NCBI RefSeq assembly: GCF_026790145.1
Contig: NZ_JALAMS010000013.1
Coordinates: 1-17,624 of the forward strand
Reading direction: 5' to 3'
Origin: Bacillus_I endophytica_A
GTDB taxonomy: Bacteria > Bacillota > Bacilli > Bacillales > Bacillaceae_H
DNA: 17,624 nt
Below the pieces are notes generated by a model. The model searched no databases. It was given only the letters and a program-made list of their open reading frames with translations, and was not told where the DNA came from. Both the position numbers and the translations under genes were made by a program. Below are positions 13,176-17,624 of this stretch, one piece after another; the first letter of the stretch is position 1, and every line of letters starts with the position of its first letter.

Positions 13176-13200
13176 ATAAAAGTCCTCCTTTATAATGTTA

Positions 13201-13290
13201 TAGTATATGCGCTCAAGAAATGCCTAATAGACATATCTTGATATAAGATATAAGTATTTGATATATACAAAGAGCACGCTAGAATAAATA
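13201..13290 (+). promoter_or_regulatory. LysR-type regulatory element and promoter, copy B
   Basis: The element runs TAGTATAT, then the dyad CAAGAAATG / CATATCTTG. An overlapping perfect dyad ATATCTT-gatat-AAGATAT follows, then TAAGTATT. The promoter is TTGATA (13258-13263), a 16-base spacer and TAGAAT (13280-13285). It matches copies A and C in order and spacing. It points to the alpha/beta hydrolase, with a gene remnant in between. Confidence 0.75.
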
Positions 13291-13321
13291 GCAGAGCAGT
13301 TAATAATTTTCGTGTGAATGG

Positions 13322-13411
13322 GTCTACTATCTCATCTTTTTATTCGGCTTAAAATTTCCAGAAAATTCAAACTAAGATCATTTAGCACAAATTATTAAAG
13401 CTTTACAATGA
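13322..13411 (+). pseudogene. C-terminal gene remnant (copy B)
   Basis: This reads VYYLIFLFGLKFPENSN, stop, DHLAQIIKALQ, stop. It is the counterpart of the tail at 10363-10464 (YLIFLFVLIG, then EYLKQIIKAVE). Both lie a short way downstream of copies of the LysR element, so an ancestral target gene was probably lost from both places. The hydrolase gene starts 28 bases further on. Confidence 0.4.
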
Positions 13412-13438
13412 AAAAAATAAGAAAGGAGTTATTTTAAA

Positions 13439-14565
13439 ATGAAAAAAAATCTATTACCAAGCGTGTACTCACAGTGATAGCGCTGGGCTTGATTTTAACT
13501 ACGACCATCTTTGCATCGAAGACAGGCGTTGACGCTACATCTAAGACTGGCGTTGAAGCAGCATCCACGACCGACATCGCATACAAGCCGGACATGTCCA
13601 ATGGAGCAGACAACTTTTACAAGAGCAACAAGGTAAACAAGAAGAAGGTTGAGTTTAAAAATCAATACAACATGAAAGTAGCAGGGAATCTTTTTATTCC
13701 CAAAGGTTTGAAGAAGAACACCAAAAATCCTGCGATCATTGTCGGGCATCCTATGGGCGCAGTAAAAGAACAAAGTGCGAATCTGTATGCACAAAAAATG
13801 GCTGAACGAGGATTCGTTACGTTGTCCTTGGATTTGTCTTTCTGGGGAGAGAGTGAGGGTCAGCCTCGTAACGCTGTTTCACCGGATATCTATGCCGAGG
13901 ATTTCAGTGCTGCGGTGGATTTCCTAGGTACCCAATCGTTTGTTGACAGGGATCGAATTGGAGTTCTCGGAATTTGTGGTAGTGGGAGCTTTGCCATCAG
14001 CGCAGCTAAGATCGACCCACGCATGAAAGCCGTTGCGACAGTCAGTATGTACGACATGGGTGCCGCCAACCGTAATGGACTTAAACACTCGCAGACTCTC
14101 GAGCAAAAAAAGCAGATTCTCGAAGAGGCAGCAGAGCAACGCTATGTGGAGTTTACAGGCGGTAAAACTAAATACACCAGTGGAACGGTACATGAACTAA
14201 ATGAAAACTCTACCGCCATTGAGCGTGAGTTTTATGACTTCTACCGCACTCCAAGAGGAGAATACACGCCTAAAGGTTCGTCGGAAGAACTTACAACACA
14301 CCCGACGCTTACCAGCAACGTCAAATTCATGAATTTTTACCCATTCGAGGACATAGAGACGATTTCTCCTCGTCCAATGCTTTTCATCGCGGGTGAAAAC
14401 GCTCATTCCAGAGAGTTCAGCGAAGAAGCCTACAAGCTAGCAGGCGAACAGAAGGAACTCTACATTGTTCCAGGCGCAGGTCATGTGGATCTGTACGATC
14501 GGGTGAATTTAATTCCCTTTGACAAGCTTGAGTCCTTCTTCAAAGAAAATCTGAAGAAAAAATAA
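13439..14565 (+). CDS. Secreted alpha/beta hydrolase (dienelactone-hydrolase-like), start codon separated by an A8-tract frameshift
   Basis: The main frame is open from a GTG at 13474 to the stop at 14565 and would begin inside a signal peptide. The natural start is ATG at 13439, which has GGAG upstream. The eight A residues directly after it put that ATG out of frame. With one more A the product reads MKKKSITKRVLTVIALGLIL, a normal Sec signal peptide. The mature enzyme has HPMG (residues 92-95 counted from the GTG) for the oxyanion hole and the nucleophile elbow GICGSG (166-171) with Cys168, as in dienelactone hydrolases. It also has FIAGENAHS near the acid position and His337 in GAGHVDLYD. 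The mature N-terminus holds a small repeat (SKTGVDA, SKTGVEA). The gene is more GC-rich than its flanks. Element copy B lies upstream. It may be phase-variable, or inactive in this isolate. Confidence 0.8.
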
Positions 14566-14621
14566 GGCTTGTGTTGAAGGTCGTTTAATACTTTGCATAC
14601 CAATGGTACTGAAACCACTGT

Positions 14622-14656
14622 GTGAATCCCGAATATCTTGTCGGGATTCACTTTTT
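14622..14656 (+). terminator. Terminator of the hydrolase gene
   Basis: GTGAATCCCGA (14622-14632) and TCGGGATTCAC (14641-14651) form an 11-bp stem followed by TTTTTT, 57 bases past the hydrolase stop. Confidence 0.9.
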
Positions 14657-14710
14657 TGTCTAATAGAATAAAACTCCTTAGATGGAATTTATTTATCACT
14701 TCTAAGCTGA

Positions 14711-14928
14711 AATATTTTATGTCTTGCGAACGGAACAAATCAAGCAGGAGAGAAGAGCGATGGGGAAGGTACCAGAATAAAAATAACAATTGGTGATCAG
14801 GAATTGGTTTCAGTAATGGAGGACAATCCAACTACTTGATCATTTCTTAGTAAGCTCCCGACAACTGTGAATTTTGGCGATTTTGCAGGAGGAGAGAAAG
14901 TCAGTGATGCTCTACGGGCTCTATCATG
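14711..14928 (+). pseudogene. Remnant of a cyclophilin-like-fold lipoprotein
   Basis: One frame reads CLANGTNQAGEKSDGEGTRI, then KITIGDQELVSVMEDNPTT, a stop, and SFLSKLPTTVNFGDFAGGEK, ending at about VSDALR. The strand pattern KITIG, DNPTT, FLSKLP, FGDFAGGEK fits the small cyclophilin-like domain often encoded beside flavodoxin, SDR and AKR genes in Firmicutes. A Cys followed by a polar linker suggests a lipoprotein, but the signal peptide is broken (stop at 14708). There is one internal stop. The 3' end is cut where LysR element copy C begins, near 14927. It is clearly non-functional. Confidence 0.6.
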
Positions 14929-15028
14929 TTTTAGTATATCTATTTTAGAAATGCTCAATGGGCATGTCCTGATATGAGATATGGGTATTTGTTATATACA
15001 AAAAACACAGCTAGAATAATTAACAAAG
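14927..15028 (+). promoter_or_regulatory. LysR-type regulatory element and promoter, copy C
   Basis: The element has TGTTTTAGTATAT, TAGAAATGC / GGCATGTCCTGA as a partial dyad, and ATATGAGATATGGGTATT. The promoter is TTGTTA (14989-14994), a 17-base spacer and TAGAAT (15012-15017). Order and spacing match copies A and B. It stands directly upstream of the second dehydrogenase. No lysR remnant adjoins it: the copy begins abruptly after the cyclophilin-like remnant. Confidence 0.75.
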
Positions 15029-15063
15029 GGTGAATACAACGGTAAGAAAGGATGTTTCTAATA

Positions 15064-15801
15064 ATGTCTACTATTCAAGATAAAATTGTTGTCATTACGG
15101 GTGCGTCAAGTGGTATTGGTGAGGCAACCACCAAGAGACTGGCAGAAGAAGGAGCCAAATTAGTCATTGCGGCACGTCGTGAAGATCGCTTGAAAGCTCT
15201 CGTTGAATCATTACCAAATGCCGATATTTCATATGCTGTTGCAGATGTTACGAATAAAGACGATGTTCAAGCAGTTATCGATTTGGCAGTCGAAAAATAT
15301 GGTCGTGTAGATGTACTTTTCAATAATGCTGGAGTCATGCCACATTCACGACTTTCAGAAACACGCTTTGATGAATGGCGTCAAATGTTAGACGTCAATA
15401 TCATGGGTGTTTTAAATGGAATAGCTGCGGTGTTACCGATTATGAAAAAACAACAATCTGGTCAGATTGTTACGACTGACTCCGTAGCCGGACATGTTGT
15501 TTTTCAGCAAGGTGCTGTTTATTGTGGGACTAAGTTTGCTGTTCGAGCTATCATGGAAGGCTTACGCCAAGAGGAACGTGAAAATAATATCCGCAGCACG
15601 CTTATCTCTCCAGGAACGGTAGACACTGAGCTTCATACAACCATTAATAATCCAAAAAGACGTGAATGGGTGGAGGATCTTCAGCGTACGATCGGTTTAC
15701 AATCCAGTGATGTAGCAGATGCAGTAGCTTATGCGATTAGCACACCTGAAACCGTTGCGGTAAGCGAAATAATCATTCGCCCAACTAAACAAGTTGACTA
15801 A
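15064..15801 (+). CDS. Short-chain dehydrogenase/reductase (classical SDR), second copy
   Basis: This 245-residue NAD(P)-dependent oxidoreductase has TGASSGIG (residues 12-19), the ARRED coenzyme motif (37-41, suggesting NADPH), NNAG (87-90), Asn112 in DVNIMG, and the catalytic Ser140 in TTDSVAG with Tyr153 and Lys157 in YCGTK. It is a paralogue of the dehydrogenase at 11758-12504. I chose ATG at 15064 over the in-frame ATG at 15052, because the AAGAAAGGA ribosome binding site overlaps the earlier ATG and is about 11 bases from the later one. It lies directly downstream of LysR element copy C, so it is probably induced by the LysR protein encoded at 10652. The substrate is unknown. Confidence 0.93.
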   Translation: MSTIQDKIVVITGASSGIGEATTKRLAEEGAKLVIAARREDRLKALVESLPNADISYAVADVTNKDDVQAVIDLAVEKYGRVDVLFNNAGVMPHSRLSETRFDEWRQMLDVNIMGVLNGIAAVLPIMKKQQSGQIVTTDSVAGHVVFQQGAVYCGTKFAVRAIMEGLRQEERENNIRSTLISPGTVDTELHTTINNPKRREWVEDLQRTIGLQSSDVADAVAYAISTPETVAVSEIIIRPTKQVD

Positions 15802-15812
15802 TAGATGTTACG

Positions 15813-15830
15813 AATAAAGGAACCTTTATT
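15813..15830. promoter_or_regulatory. 18-base palindrome after the second dehydrogenase
   Basis: AATAAAGG-AA-CCTTTATT is a perfect palindrome 11 bases past the dehydrogenase stop. No T run follows, so it does not look like a terminator. It may be an operator for the exporter that follows. Confidence 0.35.
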
Positions 15831-15851
15831 AAAGAAAAGTAAAATTAAAAA

Positions 15852-15887
15852 ATGAATCTAAGAGGAAAAAATATGGAGGATGCATAA
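15852..15887 (+). CDS. Possible leader peptide of the MFS exporter
   Basis: A short frame reads MNLRGKNMEDA and stops. The internal ATG at 15873 has AGAGG about 7 bases upstream, so MEDA alone may be translated. It lies 43 bases before the terminator hairpin that precedes the exporter. TATGGAGG within it (15872-15879) can pair, with one mismatch, with CCCCCATA of that hairpin (15942-15949). This is the arrangement expected of a translational attenuator, but it is not proof. Confidence 0.3.
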   Translation: MNLRGKNMEDA

Positions 15888-15930
15888 GCTGTCAAACGGA
15901 AGTTAACTGAATTCTTTGGGATGAACCTTT

Positions 15931-15975
15931 AAAATCAATTGCCCCCATAGTTTTTTGGGGGCAATTGATTTTTTA
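15931..15975 (+). terminator. Strong terminator hairpin directly before the MFS ribosome binding site (possible attenuator)
   Basis: AAAATCAATTGCCCCC (15931-15946) and GGGGGCAATTGATTTT (15957-15972) form a perfect 16-bp stem followed by TTATT. The AAAGGAG site of the exporter begins only 7 bases beyond, so no promoter fits after it. The hairpin must be crossed to express the exporter. Confidence 0.85.
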
Positions 15976-15996
15976 TTGAAGAAAGGAGTTGTTTTT

Positions 15997-17166
15997 TTGG
16001 CTAAACGAAATAATTTGCTTATCTATATATTAACCATAGGTGTTTTTGGAATTATAAATACTGAAATGGGAATTATCGGGATATTACCTACCATTGCTGA
16101 TCATTTTCACATCAGTGTATCTAAAGCCGGATTGTTAGTGAGTTTTTTCGCTCTGGGGGTTGCAATAGCTGGTCCCACTATGCCTTTATTGTTTTCGGGG
16201 ATCAATCGGAAGAAAGTCATGTTACTGGTACTTGGAATTTTTATTATTGGTAACATTGTTTCCATTATTACATCGAACTTTACAACTGTATTAATCGCTC
16301 GTGTAATCCCTGCATTTTTCCATCCAGTTTATTGTTCATTGGCATTTACAGTAGCTGCTGACTCTGTTAGGAAGGAAGAAGCTCCAAAAGCTGTTGCTAA
16401 AGTGCTTATTGGTGTATCTGCAGGTATGGTACTTGGTGTGCCTGTCGCAAGCTTTATTGCAAGTACAGTCTCGCTTGAAATGGCGATGACATTCTTTGCT
16501 ATTGTGAATATTCTCGTCTTCATTGCCACATTATTATTTGTACCCTCTATACCTGTTAAGGAAAGACTTTCTTACGGAGAACAATTATCTGTATTAAAAA
16601 AGTTTATTCCCTGGGTCTCTATTGTTGCTGTTATTTTATTAAATTCATCCATATTTGGAGTTTATAGCTATCTTGCTGAGTATCTAAAAACGGTTACGAA
16701 TATGTCATCAAATATCATTAGTTTCATGTTAGTCCTATACGGAGGGGCCAATATTGTGGGAAACGTGGTGGCAGGGAAATTACTTACTAATAATGCTATC
16801 AAATCTGTAGTAGCATATCCTTTTGTCTTAGGAGTTGTTTACATCATTTTATTCTTTTTTGGACAGTTTAACATACCTATGGCAATTATCACTTTAATTT
16901 GGGGAATTCTAGGTGGCATAGGGGCTAATATTAATCAATATTGGATTATGTCTTCAGCTCCTGAATCTCCTGATTTTGCTAATGGGTTATTTTTAACATC
17001 TGCGAACTTAGGAACAACCATTGGCACAGCTGTAGGTGGCTTATTTATATCACAATTAGGTACAAAATATGTTGTATTAGTGGGATTACTATCGTTGATA
17101 TTAGGGTTGGTATTTATTTTAATAAGAAACTACATGGGTAGTCCTATAAAACAACCTTCTAAATAA
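15997..17166 (+). CDS. MFS efflux transporter (DHA1, AraJ/NepI/YdhP-like)
   Basis: This 389-residue transporter has about 12 membrane helices and would export a small molecule in exchange for protons. The start region NNLLIYILTIGVFGIINTEM, then GIIGILPTIADHFHISVSKA and GLLVSFFALGVAIAGP, is typical of the AraJ/NepI branch. The motif A region is altered (SGINRKKVMLLVLGIF in place of GxxxDRxGRK). Helix 5 carries GVSAGMVLGVPVASFI, a motif-C-like antiporter signature that supports export. The start chosen is TTG at 15997, with AAAGGAG 8 bases upstream. Reading from further upstream would start inside the terminator hairpin. It follows the second dehydrogenase, so it may export the product or the toxic inducer, with expression limited by the hairpin before it. 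The substrate is unknown. Confidence 0.9.
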   Translation: MAKRNNLLIYILTIGVFGIINTEMGIIGILPTIADHFHISVSKAGLLVSFFALGVAIAGPTMPLLFSGINRKKVMLLVLGIFIIGNIVSIITSNFTTVLIARVIPAFFHPVYCSLAFTVAADSVRKEEAPKAVAKVLIGVSAGMVLGVPVASFIASTVSLEMAMTFFAIVNILVFIATLLFVPSIPVKERLSYGEQLSVLKKFIPWVSIVAVILLNSSIFGVYSYLAEYLKTVTNMSSNIISFMLVLYGGANIVGNVVAGKLLTNNAIKSVVAYPFVLGVVYIILFFFGQFNIPMAIITLIWGILGGIGANINQYWIMSSAPESPDFANGLFLTSANLGTTIGTAVGGLFISQLGTKYVVLVGLLSLILGLVFILIRNYMGSPIKQPSK

Positions 17167-17245
17167 GGACCTAATTCGACTATTCCATAAGACCCTCTAC
17201 TTTACTATTGTTTAGAATTAATTAAAGAAAAAAGATTGAATATCT

Positions 17246-17282
17246 CTATAAGAAAAGAGAAGGATATAACCTTTTCTTATAG
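17246..17282. terminator. Hairpin after the MFS gene
   Basis: CTATAAGAAAAG (17246-17257) pairs perfectly with CTTTTCTTATAG (17271-17282). No T run follows on the plus strand, so termination is uncertain. It also faces the minus-strand small genes. Confidence 0.45.
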
Positions 17283-17359
17283 TCTATTATTAAACAAGTT
17301 CAGGGGGAAACCACATTACAAGTTATAACATAGTAAAATTACATAACAAAAAATCCTAT

Positions 17360-17440
17360 TTAAATTATTATGTAATGTAGAAGATGTGTCCAGATTAAAA
17401 CACTTAATACTAAGCAACTTATAATTAGAATTGTAAGCAT
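17360..17440 (-). CDS. 26-residue single-helix membrane miniprotein
   Basis: The frame starts ATG at 17440 with an excellent AAAAGGGAGG site 8 bases upstream and encodes MLTILIISCLVLSVLIWTHL followed by LHYIII. It is almost entirely hydrophobic and fits one membrane helix. It follows another small membrane-protein gene by 31 bases, so the two probably form an operon. An imperfectly isolated hairpin (ATTACATAA at 17338-17346 with TTATGTAAT at 17368-17376) overlaps its end. I do not recognise it. It could be a small subunit of a membrane complex or a toxic peptide. The strong ribosome binding site is the main evidence that it is real. Confidence 0.5.
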   Translation of the reverse strand: MLTILIISCLVLSVLIWTHLLHYIII

Positions 17441-17471
17441 AGTAGTGACCTCCCTTTTCTTTATATATTCT

Positions 17472-17624
17472 TTAGAACCAATCAATGTATACGTTTAATA
17501 CAATAAAAAGGATAAGTATAGATATAGCTAATATTGTACTTATTTGATAAGGTTTCTTATCTTCTTCTGTCTCTTTTTCCCTCATAATTTTTCTATATTT
17601 ACCTTGGATCTTGTTTTTATTTGA
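17472..17624 (-). CDS. Small membrane protein, partial at the window edge
   Basis: The open frame continues past the right edge. The visible part reads SNKNKIQGKYRKIMREKETE, then EDKKPYQIS and a membrane helix TILAISILILFIVLNVYIDW with a terminal Phe. An internal ATG at 17585 would give a 37-residue protein but has no good ribosome binding site, so the start probably lies outside the window. The layout is a charged cytoplasmic N-terminus with a C-terminal anchor. The function is unknown; it is linked to the 26-residue membrane peptide downstream. Confidence 0.5.
   Translation of the reverse strand, partial: SNKNKIQGKYRKIMREKETEEDKKPYQISTILAISILILFIVLNVYIDWF

Noticed and set aside
13495..14406. 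Several open frames antisense to the hydrolase
   Set aside because: They are cysteine- or arginine-rich translations typical of the reverse strand of a more GC-rich gene; the hydrolase has motif support.

Overview
The window looks like accessory DNA from a low-GC, spore-forming Firmicute, most likely a Bacillus or close relative (Bacillus cereus-group-like; this is inference). The signs are strong AGGAGG-type ribosome binding sites, AT-rich intergenic DNA, a SpoVB/YtgP-type flippase, a Crh/HPr-like protein, and an ECF sigma factor paired with a DUF4179-type anti-sigma factor. A truncated plasmid mobilisation gene and a possible IS6-type insertion end at the left edge suggest a plasmid or an integrated mobile region. 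No rRNA, tRNA or CRISPR array was seen.

Layout. 1-800: the IS-like end cuts into a mobC fragment, followed by an oriT-like stretch and a complex hairpin repeat. 795-3271: a LysE/RhtB amino-acid exporter (minus) stands divergent from a full-length PrnA-type flavin-dependent tryptophan halogenase (plus). The halogenase is visibly more GC-rich than its surroundings, and every active-site residue checked is present. 3272-4153: a gene graveyard holding one tiny CxxCxGxG ORF, a second copy of the hairpin repeat, a 5'-truncated membrane-protein remnant and several orphan terminators. 4154-5764: a lipid/polysaccharide flippase. 6066-8010: the sigma/anti-sigma pair, translationally coupled. 8286-17166: a mosaic of small redox and detoxification modules. 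These are an aldo/keto reductase with a truncated AraC regulator, an HPr-like protein, a LysR regulator, two short-chain dehydrogenases, a secreted alpha/beta hydrolase and an MFS exporter. 17360-17624: two very small membrane proteins on the minus strand, the second running off the edge.

How the parts fit. The most striking structure in the right half is one roughly 95-base regulatory element present three times. One copy lies upstream of the intact lysR, one upstream of the hydrolase and one upstream of the second dehydrogenase. The copy at the hydrolase still has the first codons of a decayed second lysR at exactly the same spacing as at the intact lysR. The intact LysR therefore probably controls the hydrolase and the second dehydrogenase in trans. 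The first dehydrogenase instead has a textbook MerR-type promoter (19-bp spacer with a perfect dyad) next to a decayed merR. Many regulators here are broken (araC, merR, the second lysR) while the enzymes are intact.

The best candidate for an undescribed system is the isolated halogenase-exporter pair. It would make halogenated tryptophan and could export it, with no biosynthetic cluster visible to use it. Other unusual points are an HPr-like protein with Gln15 and a built-in Asp46, an A8-tract frameshift directly after the hydrolase start codon, and an intrinsic-terminator hairpin immediately before the ribosome binding site of the MFS exporter, preceded by a short leader ORF.
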